64,000 nucleotides of DNA from Natronosalvus vescus (GTDB taxonomy: Archaea > Halobacteriota > Halobacteria > Halobacteriales > Natrialbaceae). The DNA is taken from NCBI RefSeq assembly GCF_023973145.1, contig NZ_CP099546.1, positions 2,790,001 to 2,854,000 of the forward strand, written 5' to 3'. Both the position numbers and the translations under genes were made by a program. Shown here piece by piece: positions 45,109 to 55,161 of this stretch (positions are counted from its first letter, which is position 1; each line of letters opens with the position of its first letter). The notes under the pieces were generated by a model. That model worked only from the letters and a program-made list of their open reading frames with translations. It made no database searches and was not told the DNA's origin.

Positions 45109-47328
45109 TCAATACTCGAGTGGAATACCCCACTTGTCTCCGAGATGATATGCGAGTGCGTTTCGTTCGCTGAGTGCGAGTTCTCGGTCGTAGACACGCA
45201 GTTCGCTGATCCAGCCACGCATCGGTTTACCTCCGTCGTGACGGGCTCCGATCGTCAATCCCACCTGATCGTTTGAGCCGGCAGCCCCTTCGACAACAGC
45301 CCCATCGACGTGTAACGCGCTCTCGCTGCCATTGAACACGCATGTGAACACGTGAGCATTGTCATCGTTTGATTGGCCGATACCACCAGAGGCGCCCGAC
45401 CACATCGTAAATGCGTTGTCATAATCCATGTCGAGGAACGCTCGCTCTTCAGAATCGCGCCCGCCGAAAGCGAAATTTCCACCATCGGGCTCGTCTGCTT
45501 GGGCTACCACAATGTAGGTGAACGGCTGAGTAAGATCGTCGCCAAACTCGTCAGTCTGTAGCCACTCGTCCCCGTCAAAGCGAAGCGCAGGGCTGGAATT
45601 CAAGCCTGAAGAGTCGTAGGCAGGTCTGTTTTCGCTGGACAATTGGACAGCATCCGAGGAACCTGCGCTGTCAGTCCAGGAACCGACCCGTTCCCCATCA
45701 TCAGTCCCAGTTAATGACTGTGCATCGTACTGCGAAACTAAGCCTTCGACCAGCGGTGACGACGACCCCTTCGTCCCATCAGCCGGCCAAAAGGTACGTA
45801 CTTCACCATCGACACGTGCCTCTGCTCGGCTAACCTCCTGAAGTCCACCGTCAGAGCGGATGCCGATCCGTTGTACGTGACGGAGTTCACCATCATATCG
45901 AACCTGCGGGACAGAATTCGACGATGGCGGTTCATCGGGATAATCCTCGATGGATATTTCCTCACCTGAAACGAACAAGCCGTCTGGTTCGCGATCTGCC
46001 CGTATTGCTACGATCTCACCATCGAAGAAGAACCCATCAATGTCCTCACCTTCGAAGGTTCCGCGGGCATGCCAGTGGCTGCCATCAAAGTGAATGCCGA
46101 CCGTTTCGTTATATGTTGCTTGACTCCAATCTGACTGGACGATAATGTCGTTCGTGATTATCTCGTACTCGAGGATTTCATCGTCTGAATGAATCGTCAA
46201 ATTATCGCCATAATCGCTTTCGTTATCGGGATCCTCGAAATATGGATCTTCGTCGTAGTTTGGAGAGTTTGTGGAGTCATCTGATTGGTCGCCCCACCAG
46301 CGACGTTCACTCGTTGCTATGTCACAGCCTGCTCCCGAACATTCCGTCCCACCGAGTTCGTTCTCTTTCGTCCCGTTCCCGGTAATGTGGATTCCTTCAC
46401 CTGTCCAATTGTTTGTCCGATCTTCATTAAATCGGACAGCTAAATCTGTGGTACCACTTTCATCAATGTGGAGTCGACAGTTCCCTACGTAGCCATCGTT
46501 AGCGACGATACTGGCATCTCGAGGCGTTATCTGCAGTGGTCGACGTCCATATTCGTCAAAAAGAGCGATATCAACGTCTTCGATGTGGATATTGTCGCCT
46601 GGTTCACGCACCCAGAGCGAGCGATGACCCGATCCATATGGATTATCAGAATCTTGTACGATGGTACAGCCAATTACGGAGTCATTTGGACCGCCAGGGC
46701 GGATTTGAGAGATGGCATTGTTGCGAAAGAGTCCACCTCTGATGTGGGTGGATCCACCATTCCCGTAACTCTCGTACGTGCGACCAGGACTAGAAAAGTA
46801 CGCACCGTTATCGGCAAAGTTCTGGACGACGTTATCGATGATCCAGAGTTCACCAGTGTGTCGACCGTGGACATAGTAGCCTGAAGCGCTCGAGGATCCG
46901 TAATGAGTTGGGTGGACGCCATCAGGACGCTCTATCCGATCAAAAACAAGCGTCCCGCTCGAACTGTCGGAATATGGTGTGAGTGTACCACTGTCTGCAA
47001 CCCCGCCCTCAAAGCGGAAGTTCCGAAACTCAAAGGTGACATTCGAGGATGAACTCGAGATCCCCCACTGTGGATCAAAATCAATAGGTGGGTCTTCAAG
47101 TTGGATCGTAACGAGACCGTCACCTTCAAGGATTGTATCACTCGAAATACCAGTCAAGTTCCACGATCTGTAATTTGCAGTGGTATAGGTACCTTGTGGG
47201 ACGATGATATGGACGCCATCGGTGAGGTACTCATCAAGGTACGGGTCAATGCGGTCTCCCTCAGAGAGCCCTACATTACCGAGGTTTATCGTACTGCCGG
47301 GTGGATCTGCAGGATTATAGTTTGCCAT
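45109..47328 (-). CDS. Right-handed beta-helix and LamG-domain protein, tail-spike-like
   Basis: 739 residues from the ATG at 47328. The frame opens 24 codons earlier, but without a better start. Residues about 20-400 are a parallel beta-helix with short turns and many Asn/Gly/Ser (GLFRNNAISQIRPGG, GYVGNCRLHID). A small linker module follows near 470-505 (VRYDGELRHVQRIGIRSDGG, then ARVDGEVRTFWP), a pattern also seen in viral tail proteins. A LamG/concanavalin-like domain occupies about 525-739 (GLVSQYDAQ to LAYHLGDKWGIPLEY). I see no signal peptide, lipobox or membrane anchor. It probably binds or cleaves polysaccharide. Confidence 0.75.
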   Translation of the reverse strand: MANYNPADPPGSTINLGNVGLSEGDRIDPYLDEYLTDGVHIIVPQGTYTTANYRSWNLTGISSDTILEGDGLVTIQLEDPPIDFDPQWGISSSSSNVTFEFRNFRFEGGVADSGTLTPYSDSSSGTLVFDRIERPDGVHPTHYGSSSASGYYVHGRHTGELWIIDNVVQNFADNGAYFSSPGRTYESYGNGGSTHIRGGLFRNNAISQIRPGGPNDSVIGCTIVQDSDNPYGSGHRSLWVREPGDNIHIEDVDIALFDEYGRRPLQITPRDASIVANDGYVGNCRLHIDESGTTDLAVRFNEDRTNNWTGEGIHITGNGTKENELGGTECSGAGCDIATSERRWWGDQSDDSTNSPNYDEDPYFEDPDNESDYGDNLTIHSDDEILEYEIITNDIIVQSDWSQATYNETVGIHFDGSHWHARGTFEGEDIDGFFFDGEIVAIRADREPDGLFVSGEEISIEDYPDEPPSSNSVPQVRYDGELRHVQRIGIRSDGGLQEVSRAEARVDGEVRTFWPADGTKGSSSPLVEGLVSQYDAQSLTGTDDGERVGSWTDSAGSSDAVQLSSENRPAYDSSGLNSSPALRFDGDEWLQTDEFGDDLTQPFTYIVVAQADEPDGGNFAFGGRDSEERAFLDMDYDNAFTMWSGASGGIGQSNDDNAHVFTCVFNGSESALHVDGAVVEGAAGSNDQVGLTIGARHDGGKPMRGWISELRVYDRELALSERNALAYHLGDKWGIPLEY

Positions 47329-47435
47329 TGGTTTGTATTTTGATTGAAAGCTGCAATCGTATTCAGAGGTTATCAGGTTCGTGTACGTTAGAGTGGGCAA
47401 TATTGGCTTTTATTAGCAAGGGTACGTGACCCACC

Positions 47436-47726
47436 TCACACATAAAAGACAATATCGCCGTCGTGTTGAGTTGGGTCGTCGCTTCCGTCTTCAACGACGT
47501 AGATATCTCCGGAGAGTGAGCTGATCGGTTCGGTGCGGTCAACTACGTCACCGTCGAGTTTCGCTGGTGCAATCGTTTCACCAGCGTGGTCGTGATCCGA
47601 ATCAGATTTCTTCTCGAGTTCTTCTTTGATCCCTTCTATATCTCTGCCAATGTGGTTGAAGTTTTCGTTGAGTGGTTCATGCCAATTTTCGGTACCAGCA
47701 CTTGGAGTGTTATATCGGTCAGACAT
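47436..47726 (-). CDS. Small tail-fibre-like protein preceding the beta-helix protein
   Basis: 96 residues. It begins with MSDRYNTPSAGTENWHEPLN and continues with a short coiled coil (IGRDIEGIKEELEKKSDSD). Next comes DHDHAGETIAPAKLDG, a His/Asp/Gly motif familiar from phage tail-fibre proteins. It ends in a beta segment (GDIYVVEDGSDDPTQHDGD). It lies 107 bp ahead of the beta-helix gene in the same direction, and the two probably work together. No signal peptide. Confidence 0.65.
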   Translation of the reverse strand: MSDRYNTPSAGTENWHEPLNENFNHIGRDIEGIKEELEKKSDSDHDHAGETIAPAKLDGDVVDRTEPISSLSGDIYVVEDGSDDPTQHDGDIVFYV

Positions 47727-48001
47727 CTATCTGTTAGTCAGTGTTGATTGGTAAGACCCTGTTTATTAATTCGTTCTTGTTATAAGATGGGGTGGGTATT
47801 GTTCTGGCAAACAATCAGTGTAAGCACGCTGCAAGAAAGAAAGCAGTTGTTGACACATGAAACAAATGACTAGGATGATATCCACATACCAACGTGACTA
47901 TCCATGACCAAGTGGTCTATCTTGATCGGTTCAAGTGATAGAATAGTGACGGCAGCTTATTGGAGACTCCGATCATTTAACACCATGTTCTCCACCAGAA
48001 C

Positions 48002-49291
48002 GTGGCGGACAAGGGAACAACGAAGCTAGTATTCCTTATGGAAATAGGATTTGTTCATCCAGGATCACCAACCGCAGAGGGAGTCGGTTCGAACAACAGT
48101 GCAACAAAGATCGTACAAGAACTCGTAGATCGGGGCCACGATATCACAGTCTTTGCGCTGTATCCAGGAGATGCTTCGTCAAACAGTCGTGAATATGATC
48201 TCGAAGTCCTCGACCTTGGAAGCGATTACACTTCTAAACTACAACGAGGTCAAGTATTAGAGAAGAAGCTGAAACGTCGGGTTCGACAATTCGAGACATT
48301 TGACGTAGCCCACGCGTACGCGCCATTAGCGGTGCCAGGGATGGCCCATATTGCGAAGTATACCTCCACTCCCACCGTGATTGGACTCAACGCCTACGAT
48401 GCCATCTGTCCGAAAAAAGATCTCCTCCACATGAACGAAACGCGATGTTCGGGAAATGGCGTCGCTAAGTGTACAAAATGTATCACTCACTCCGCCGTTA
48501 CGTCCCCACTATACGAGACATGTTCTCCGTTGATGTACGCGCCGACGTTTGGATATTTAACACTCCGTCGATTCAACACCCTTCGCCATGTCCTCCGTTC
48601 AGAAAAGGTTGCAAATGAGATCGATGCATATCATACATTGTCACCTCACCTCAAAGAAAAGTACGTCAACTTTGGCTTCCCTGAATCGAAATTCCACATC
48701 ATTCCAAATCTCCTCGATGAGCGGTTTTTAGTCGATCAACCGACCGATTCCGCCAGCCCACCGTATCAGTTACTTTATGTTGGATCACTTCTCGAGAAGA
48801 AAGGCGTCCGAAAACTGCTCCCAATGTTTGAACGGTTACACGCGCGGTCGCCAAATGAGTACACACTCACGATTGCTGGTGACGGACCGTGGCAATCATC
48901 ACTTGAGGCCGAAGTCAAAAAGCGAGGCCTTACTAGCCATGTGGCGGTTCTCGGGAGGGTTCCATATAGCAACGTTCCATCCTTATACGGCGCTCACGAT
49001 CTCTTTGTGTATCCCGGCAGATGGGATGAACCGTTTGCACGGGTCTTCTTAGAGGCGCTTGCATCGGGGACGCCAATCGTTGGCAGTGATGTCGGCGACC
49101 TTAAACAGATTGTGGGGGATGCCGGAGTCGTGACCGATGGTACGCCGGAATCGCTTGCCGATGAAATTACCCGCTTAATTGCAGCGGACGCGTTGCCAGC
49201 GATGTCTTCGGCGGCAGTGAATCGCGCAAAGATTTACCAGCCAACAGATGTGATTGATAGGTACGAAGAACTGTACGAGATACTGACTTAA
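48002..49291 (+). CDS. Glycosyltransferase family 4
   Basis: 429 residues from a GTG with ATTTAA about 25 bp upstream. A GT-B fold protein with EIGFVHPGSPTAEGVGSNNSA at the N-terminus (donor-acceptor loop). The C-terminal donor domain has LLYVGSLLEKKGVRKLLPM, TIAGDGPWQSSLEAEVKKRG and the E-x7-E pair in WDEPFARVFLEALASGTPIVG. It transfers a sugar from an activated donor to a growing glycan at the cytoplasmic face. An unusual cysteine-rich stretch (CSGNGVAKCTKCITHS, about residues 150-165) could bind zinc, as in some GT4 enzymes. Confidence 0.9.
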   Translation: MADKGTTKLVFLMEIGFVHPGSPTAEGVGSNNSATKIVQELVDRGHDITVFALYPGDASSNSREYDLEVLDLGSDYTSKLQRGQVLEKKLKRRVRQFETFDVAHAYAPLAVPGMAHIAKYTSTPTVIGLNAYDAICPKKDLLHMNETRCSGNGVAKCTKCITHSAVTSPLYETCSPLMYAPTFGYLTLRRFNTLRHVLRSEKVANEIDAYHTLSPHLKEKYVNFGFPESKFHIIPNLLDERFLVDQPTDSASPPYQLLYVGSLLEKKGVRKLLPMFERLHARSPNEYTLTIAGDGPWQSSLEAEVKKRGLTSHVAVLGRVPYSNVPSLYGAHDLFVYPGRWDEPFARVFLEALASGTPIVGSDVGDLKQIVGDAGVVTDGTPESLADEITRLIAADALPAMSSAAVNRAKIYQPTDVIDRYEELYEILT

Positions 49292-49303
49292 TTCTGACAC
49301 GTC

Positions 49304-51088
49304 TTAATCCAATCTCGGTGCGTTATCGCTTTCATCTGCAGCATGAACATAGTACAAGACGTAATCGTGGTTGGAATACACTCGATTTATTTCACTCTCC
49401 CTTTCTATATATTCGAAATCATTATATGAGAATCTAAAACCGTTGTATAACCCAGCATCTCGATCCCTGTCAATGGAGGGAACAGGCAGATATTTATCAT
49501 CGGTCAATGCCCCAGGGAGGTTTTGGTTGGCAAAGTGATCCGGGGAGTAGTTACTCGAAAACCTTGCTGAGTGTCCATATATTGCCTGGCTGTATCGACT
49601 TGGTGAGACTCGGACGCGGGTGTACTCCATGTCATCATCAGCATGCGTGAAGGTTCGGTCAAATCCCTGCATATGCCCCTGGGACACGTGAGGATTCGCC
49701 TGAAAAATAAACGGAGAGAGATGTACCACAGGGATGGACAAGAACAAGAACCCGAGAAGGACAATCACAAGCGCAGTCTTCGCATGGCCCACGGATAATC
49801 GATTGCGAGAGAGCGTGTACAAATGGTACAAGCCAATACTACCAATGAACGTTGCGATAGCCATCATAAATCCAAGGTGACGAAAATACTGAGTTGAAAA
49901 CGTCATATAGAAGAAAAAGAGTAACCCGATAGGGAGGAGACCGATACCTAAGTAGACTACTACGGTGTTGTAGATGAGGTTCTCGCGCGGTGATACCCGG
50001 ATTTCAATCGTTCTCGCGAGTTGGAGTGTGACTATAGTGGCAACTATTATACAATAGATAAGGGTGACGAAAAATAACCTGAGAAACAGTTCCGAGATAT
50101 CTGCTCCGATAGCGACCAGAGAACCGGAGATCCTGTCGACGTCGCCAGTGGTCCCGGTATCAACAAATAGCGAAAGAAGAAGGCCAGAAATACTTCGTTC
50201 GAAACGACTTCGCATGGCCACCCAAAGCCAAAAAACGATCGCAAACGCCGTTGTCAAACTCACTAATGAGAAATCGACGTTTTGTTGGGTTGACCGGAAA
50301 TAATGGGTCGCAAGGTGAAACATTACCACACCCCCAAATAGAATCAAGACATTCGCCGCTTGTTGAGGGTGAATCGTCATCAACGAAAGGAAACAGAGCG
50401 TAACAAGCAGAAAACCCCGTGGACGATGACTCTCCATCAAATAGACGTACATGTACAAAAATAGGGGTAAGAAAAATAATGCTGCAGTTGTCGGATATGG
50501 TCGCATGAAGACGCCTGCCTGTGTTATCTGGTTTACTGGCAGAATCATTAAGGCACTCATTGACCCTATCATCACAAGAACCCAAGCATTATGTAAACGG
50601 CGCAGGGTCAACGGAACAAAGAGAAAGAAAACAAGTGCGTAAAACGCTGGTAGAAGCATGAATGAATTTTCAAGGCCGTAGCCGAGAAGGTAATCGAACT
50701 GTAGTGAATGGAGCATAATTGCAGGATACATCGTATCCATCGGCATGAACAGCCCTTCTCTCATTTCCTTCGCAATGCCTAGATACGTCATCGGGTCACC
50801 GGAGCCGTAGTACTCGTATCCCCGGATTGACGGCAAGGCCACGATGACGAACATCGTAATCGGTCCAAGTAAAAATCCCACCCATCGGTTGAGCCGATTT
50901 GATGAGAAGACGGCGACTACAGTGCCACACGTAAGCGCGATTGTAGCACAGATCCAGAACCAAATCGGAGTAGCACTATATATCGAAAGCTCGTACTGCG
51001 TGGCGGGATTCCATCTCACGTGGAGAGTCCCAATAGTCAAAGCAAGAAAACTCCCGATCAAAGCAACTTTATAAATATAGTTGTTCAT
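49304..51088 (-). CDS. Multi-pass membrane protein, possible glycan polymerase or glycosyltransferase
   Basis: 594 residues with about 12 hydrophobic segments up to residue 470, then a hydrophilic C-terminal domain of about 120 residues. After the second or third helix lies YEYYGSGDPMTYLGIAKEMREG. Acidic residues in such an extracytoplasmic loop are typical of GT-C enzymes and polysaccharide polymerases. Genes of this type accompany haloarchaeal glycan clusters. It is convergent with the GT4 gene, 12 bp apart. Exact family not recognised. Confidence 0.7.
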   Translation of the reverse strand: MNNYIYKVALIGSFLALTIGTLHVRWNPATQYELSIYSATPIWFWICATIALTCGTVVAVFSSNRLNRWVGFLLGPITMFVIVALPSIRGYEYYGSGDPMTYLGIAKEMREGLFMPMDTMYPAIMLHSLQFDYLLGYGLENSFMLLPAFYALVFFLFVPLTLRRLHNAWVLVMIGSMSALMILPVNQITQAGVFMRPYPTTAALFFLPLFLYMYVYLMESHRPRGFLLVTLCFLSLMTIHPQQAANVLILFGGVVMFHLATHYFRSTQQNVDFSLVSLTTAFAIVFWLWVAMRSRFERSISGLLLSLFVDTGTTGDVDRISGSLVAIGADISELFLRLFFVTLIYCIIVATIVTLQLARTIEIRVSPRENLIYNTVVVYLGIGLLPIGLLFFFYMTFSTQYFRHLGFMMAIATFIGSIGLYHLYTLSRNRLSVGHAKTALVIVLLGFLFLSIPVVHLSPFIFQANPHVSQGHMQGFDRTFTHADDDMEYTRVRVSPSRYSQAIYGHSARFSSNYSPDHFANQNLPGALTDDKYLPVPSIDRDRDAGLYNGFRFSYNDFEYIERESEINRVYSNHDYVLYYVHAADESDNAPRLD

Positions 51089-51222
51089 ACTGGCTCTCTA
51101 CCGTGTATCTTTTTCGTCAATTTGACGAAAACAGCGATGAAACTCAGCCTCCGTAGCGCCACGATTCACATTCCCATTCTGTTTTGGAGGCTCCCGTGAG
51201 CGGAGCATGGAAGTTTCGCTAC

Positions 51223-52137
51223 TCATGGGACGTCTCTCCAGGTTTGAACGATGTCGGTTGAATCACGCTCGAGGTCGAGTTGCTCATAGCATCCTCGACA
51301 GGATCCGACCCAAGCACCCATCGATTGGGCGGTTTTCACGATCCGTTCGTAGATCTCTCTGTATCCGGGGAACTCCTGGTTGTTAATGAACTTGAGATGC
51401 CACAGGACAGTCATAATCGCGCCCTGTTCCTGGGCTTCTTGGAGCAACGCTTCACACTCTTCCCAGGCCTCATCAAATGATTCTGTCGCGTTCATAAGTG
51501 CGTTTTCCATGATGGTCACTGGAAAAACGACGAATTCGTCCTCAAAGGGACGAAGAACGCCGTACTGACCATTGAATCCGTACTCACTGCTCGACCCCAT
51601 ACTTGAGTCGTATTTCAGTCCGATTTTCCGGTGGTATTCCCACGTCTCCGGCTGGTTTAAATTGAGATAGTGCTGTCGTCCTCCTATGATCTTCCCTTCT
51701 AGCAACTGTTCTAGCGTTTTTTTCTCGTATTGAAGTCTGTCAAATTCAGCATAGGAGTCATATGAGCCGTGTAGGCCAACTTCCCACCCTCCACGCTCGA
51801 GTTTTTGGATTACGTTGATGATTCTCTCGTCAGAAAGTGCGTATCGGCCAGTATAAAGAACCCAATTTATTGGTTTTATCCACTCGAACGGCTTCTTATC
51901 GTGTAATAGTCTCTTTTCATTCAAAAAATAAAATGAAGAGCGTACACCGAGGTCTTCTTCAAGACGCATAAGCTCGTCAAATTGCCAGTACGGCTGTTCG
52001 CCACGCACTGCCGACCAAATGTGTGTAAGATCCCGTTCAGTGATTGCATAGTACGGTGCGTGAAATGACTTGTATGGGCGGTCTACGTCGTGAGTGAGGC
52101 ACAATGCGAACTCATACTCATCGAGTAGTCCACTCAT
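51223..52137 (-). CDS. Polysaccharide deacetylase-family protein
   Basis: 304 residues. THDVDRPYKSFHAPYY near the N-terminus has the catalytic Asp-x-Asp-like pair. GWEVGLHGSYDSYAEFDRL carries the second motif with His and Ser-Tyr, and GGRQHYLNLNQPETWEYH supplies the third conserved His. The family removes N-acetyl groups from saccharides using a metal. Its ATG overlaps the TGA of the upstream DUF354 gene by 4 bp (ATGA), so the two are an operon. It lacks a signal peptide, so it probably acts on a lipid- or nucleotide-linked intermediate in the cytoplasm. Confidence 0.8.
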   Translation of the reverse strand: MSGLLDEYEFALCLTHDVDRPYKSFHAPYYAITERDLTHIWSAVRGEQPYWQFDELMRLEEDLGVRSSFYFLNEKRLLHDKKPFEWIKPINWVLYTGRYALSDERIINVIQKLERGGWEVGLHGSYDSYAEFDRLQYEKKTLEQLLEGKIIGGRQHYLNLNQPETWEYHRKIGLKYDSSMGSSSEYGFNGQYGVLRPFEDEFVVFPVTIMENALMNATESFDEAWEECEALLQEAQEQGAIMTVLWHLKFINNQEFPGYREIYERIVKTAQSMGAWVGSCRGCYEQLDLERDSTDIVQTWRDVP

Positions 52138-53183
52138 GAAGATGCCACCCCTTTAACTGTGTTGACAATAAATGAAGCTGTGTCAATCTTCTCATCAAGG
52201 AGCTTCTTCCGCCGTTTTTCCCATACTGAAGGCGATTTGTTAATTATTGCTTTAGCTCTCGTAGCTACCTCTTTGGGTGTTGCACCTTCGGGTAATCTAT
52301 AAAGAAGTCCATATCTCGCTTCAAGTTCCTCAAGAACCCCTGCATGTAGCGATGAAATATACAACGCTGGAGTCCCGAGAATTGCACTCTCTATAGCCAT
52401 TGTTGCACTTTCACCGATAATGAGATCTGCCTGATGAAGGAAGTCATGTATCGCGTGGGGAGGAATGTCGAGTCTATGGTTCGCTAACGAAGGTGGGAGA
52501 GGTGACTCAGCAGAAATAACGACGGTTGCACCCATTGCTTCTAATTCGTGTATTAATGAGGCCACCTGTGCTATTCCGGTCTGTCCAACGTCGTGGGCTG
52601 CCGCCCACGAAACAAGTCGCAGAAGGACAAGTGGGTGTCCACCAGTGTCTGGAAGCAAGTCTGCAACTGATTCGTCAGGAATGAATCGATGAGGATGAAG
52701 GTAGGCTAACTCGTGAAATCCGGGGTACCGCACCTGTTTTGCACCAAGCTCATCCCAATAAGAACTAGGTGTGCAAATAATATCGGCGAACGGAAATGTA
52801 ATACCATTTTGGAGTTTTGCATGTTCAGTATCAGTAAGGACGATACTCCGACAATCAAGTAGTGAGGACGCATGGGCAACAGATGGCTCTCCGATAGCGA
52901 TCGCCACTACTGGTTGCAGGGCCCGTATCTCTCTAAGCAGACGAAATTCGTACGCACACTGAGTCGCAGCGAGCTGGGGAAGAGAGGAGGTTTGCCTTGC
53001 AATAATTTGATAGTCAATATCGATATTGTCCAGAAGGTGTGATATAAGCGGCCGTTCGCGAGCAAATACATGGACTTCATACCCCTGAGATTCGAGCATT
53101 GCAATCGGGTGTTTGAAAACGTGAACGTGTGCGGGATGTTGAATAGTGACGACAATCCGTTTCTCTCTCGCGAGTCCTGTCAT
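52134..53183 (-). CDS. DUF354 glycosyltransferase-like protein
   Basis: 349 residues. A GT-B-like fold is suggested by the N-terminal VVTIQHPAHVHVFKHPIAML (HPAHVH is the DUF354 mark). FADIICTPSSYWDELGAKQVRYPGFHELAYLHP and LIIGESATMAIESAILGTPALYISS (the donor-binding Gly-Glu/Ser pattern) lie in the C-terminal half. DUF354 proteins are common in archaeal surface-sugar clusters and are thought to work like UDP-GlcNAc epimerases or glycosyltransferases. Translation is coupled to the deacetylase gene. Confidence 0.8.
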   Translation of the reverse strand: MTGLAREKRIVVTIQHPAHVHVFKHPIAMLESQGYEVHVFARERPLISHLLDNIDIDYQIIARQTSSLPQLAATQCAYEFRLLREIRALQPVVAIAIGEPSVAHASSLLDCRSIVLTDTEHAKLQNGITFPFADIICTPSSYWDELGAKQVRYPGFHELAYLHPHRFIPDESVADLLPDTGGHPLVLLRLVSWAAAHDVGQTGIAQVASLIHELEAMGATVVISAESPLPPSLANHRLDIPPHAIHDFLHQADLIIGESATMAIESAILGTPALYISSLHAGVLEELEARYGLLYRLPEGATPKEVATRAKAIINKSPSVWEKRRKKLLDEKIDTASFIVNTVKGVASS

Positions 53184-53946
53184 AGTGGATTCCCCATTGG
53201 CACAACTTGGAAAGCGTTTGCCTTTGTAAACTCATCACCTTGACACACATGTCTTCCCCTCCCCACCACCATCCTAATCATCTGAATGAGCAAACCCAAA
53301 GCCATTGTTCTGTTCGGTAGACCCTTTAATTTGTTAAATGAGAAACACTGTTTCAGGGGGTCAATATCACTCTACTCTGTAAATATTGGAACTCTAACAA
53401 AATCTACTGCTATTCAACTGCTACTTTCCGACTGTTAAACAAAGACAATTTTTCGTGGAAGGTATCTTTGAATATCAAGAAATTACTAACCCTTGAAGAA
53501 CGACATTTGGGTGGCACAGCTGGAGGGGATCCCCCGAAGTCACTCCTTACTTGTTTGATCCGTCTCAGATTCTTTCGCGTCGTGTCAGGAGGCGGTTGGG
53601 AGTGGGGTGTACCTAATCAACGAGTTTTGAAATCTTCGGTCTTCATCATCAAGAACGGCGTAGTCTTTTGAACGACCTGGGGTGATTGTACTGTCTGTGG
53701 ATACGTTCGTATCTGCAAAGCACGTCGTAAAAACAGGAGACTCAAGCGCGGGTGCGTCAGCCCGAGTGATAGGATGGGGAGTTCACTGACGCCTGTGAAG
53801 CAATTGACCAACCCAATTTGGCTATGTGGGCACCGCTCAACGCATTGGCTAGTGCGATTTGCAATCGACAATACGGACAGCATCTGATGATTTGGATTCT
53901 GAGGTATTATAAAGCACTCAAATTATCGAAAGCAAGAATCTATACC
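53184..53946. other. Gene-poor stretch with possible decayed mobile-element sequence
   Basis: 763 bp between two minus-strand genes. The first 450 bp are AT-rich and show no protein-like frames. From about 53660 to 53890 there are broken frames on both strands. The plus strand carries a short piece reading VDTFVSAKHVVKTGDSS. This resembles the C-terminal tail of haloarchaeal IS1341-type TnpB as I remember it, but I could not verify this. No complete element is present. Confidence 0.4.
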
Positions 53947-55161
53947 TCAGCTCCAGACCTCTTCATACACTGAATATATCTCGTCTGCGATGTTATTCCA
54001 GGCAAACCGATCAGCATACTTGAGAATTTCTTCACGATTCCAATCTCGAGAGAGCCCCTGTTCAAGTATCTCTTTGAGTGCATACCTATCGTTTATTTGG
54101 CAGTATAGGCCATGTTTTTCACTAGTGATGATCTCATCAACTCCACCCGAATTAGTTCCGATATACGGTTTTCCACACCCCAACGCCTCAAACATTACGG
54201 TGGGGTTCCCTTCGGCCTCACTTGCCAATGCAAATATATCACAGGCATTCATCCATTGTACCAGGTCTTCTTCAGACAGATATCCTGGGATTTTGATATC
54301 AACAGTGTTGGAACTGTGCTTATTTGCGAGTCGATTCAGGGTTTCGTACTCCTCTCCCTGTCCTCCGATGACGAGCATGAGTTTGCCGTCGATATTGATC
54401 TGTGACACCGCTTGGATGAGAAGATCGAATCGCTTCCGCGGTATCAAATATCCGAGGGAGAAGATAAGATTCGTATCTTGATCAATACCCAAATTGGATC
54501 TTGCTACATTGGTTTCGATCGTTGGCAACCGGTCTCGGTCGAAACCGTTGGGAATTGAATACACCGCGTCGTTGAAACGGGAGAGTTGTTGACAGTCTTT
54601 TTCATTCACTCGAATGATCGCATTAGCAGAACTCCATGCTTGATAGAGATCACTATTACCGGAACTCATCTCTCGCGACAGTCTACCTTCATTTTCATGA
54701 ACCGTAACGACAGATGGGATGTCATACTCCTTTTGAATTCGCGCAGCGACGTAACCTGAAGTCCAACTGAAGTGGGCATGTACCAGATCATAATTATGCA
54801 AATGACCATTTAATTGTCGTTTGAGGCCATAGTAATGGTGGCGGCCGAGTAGTCGGTACCAAGGTGATAAGGGTGCATATGTTAATGGTACAGGAACGAC
54901 CTCCACGTTCTCAGGCCGGTCTTCATCGATTTTTGAGTCACGGCCATATTTTTTAACAATCCTATCATCTACAATCCAATTAAGATCTGTTAAACGGTTG
55001 TATCGTACTGTCACAGTGACATTGTCAAAACGTTCGGCCAAAGCATCTACCTGCCCTTTGGTGAAGTTATTGTAGTGATGGGCAATAACCAGTAAATTTG
55101 ATTCCACTGTGGTTCTTGATTGGTTTTTTGACTTGACGTGGGGTTTACTTATGCCTTGCAT
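53947..55161 (-). CDS. Glycosyltransferase family 4
   Basis: 404 residues. GT-B fold: VIAHHYNNFTKGQVDALAERF at the N-terminus, DLVHAHFSWTSGYVAARIQ, PSVVTVHENEGRL, YSIPNGFDRDRL, and then the donor domain IFSLGYLIPRKRFDLLIQAV, LMLVIGGQGEEYETLNRLA and EAEGNPTVMFEALGCGKPYIG (the E-x7-E pair). It adds a sugar to the surface glycan. It is the right-most low-GC gene of the island. The GT2 gene upstream of it on the minus strand is clearly GC-richer, so the island border lies near 55.2 kb. Confidence 0.9.
   Translation of the reverse strand: MQGISKPHVKSKNQSRTTVESNLLVIAHHYNNFTKGQVDALAERFDNVTVTVRYNRLTDLNWIVDDRIVKKYGRDSKIDEDRPENVEVVPVPLTYAPLSPWYRLLGRHHYYGLKRQLNGHLHNYDLVHAHFSWTSGYVAARIQKEYDIPSVVTVHENEGRLSREMSSGNSDLYQAWSSANAIIRVNEKDCQQLSRFNDAVYSIPNGFDRDRLPTIETNVARSNLGIDQDTNLIFSLGYLIPRKRFDLLIQAVSQINIDGKLMLVIGGQGEEYETLNRLANKHSSNTVDIKIPGYLSEEDLVQWMNACDIFALASEAEGNPTVMFEALGCGKPYIGTNSGGVDEIITSEKHGLYCQINDRYALKEILEQGLSRDWNREEILKYADRFAWNNIADEIYSVYEEVWS

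Noticed and set aside
53468-53671. 67-codon plus-strand frame
   Set aside because: No motif; lies in decayed sequence and shows no promoter.
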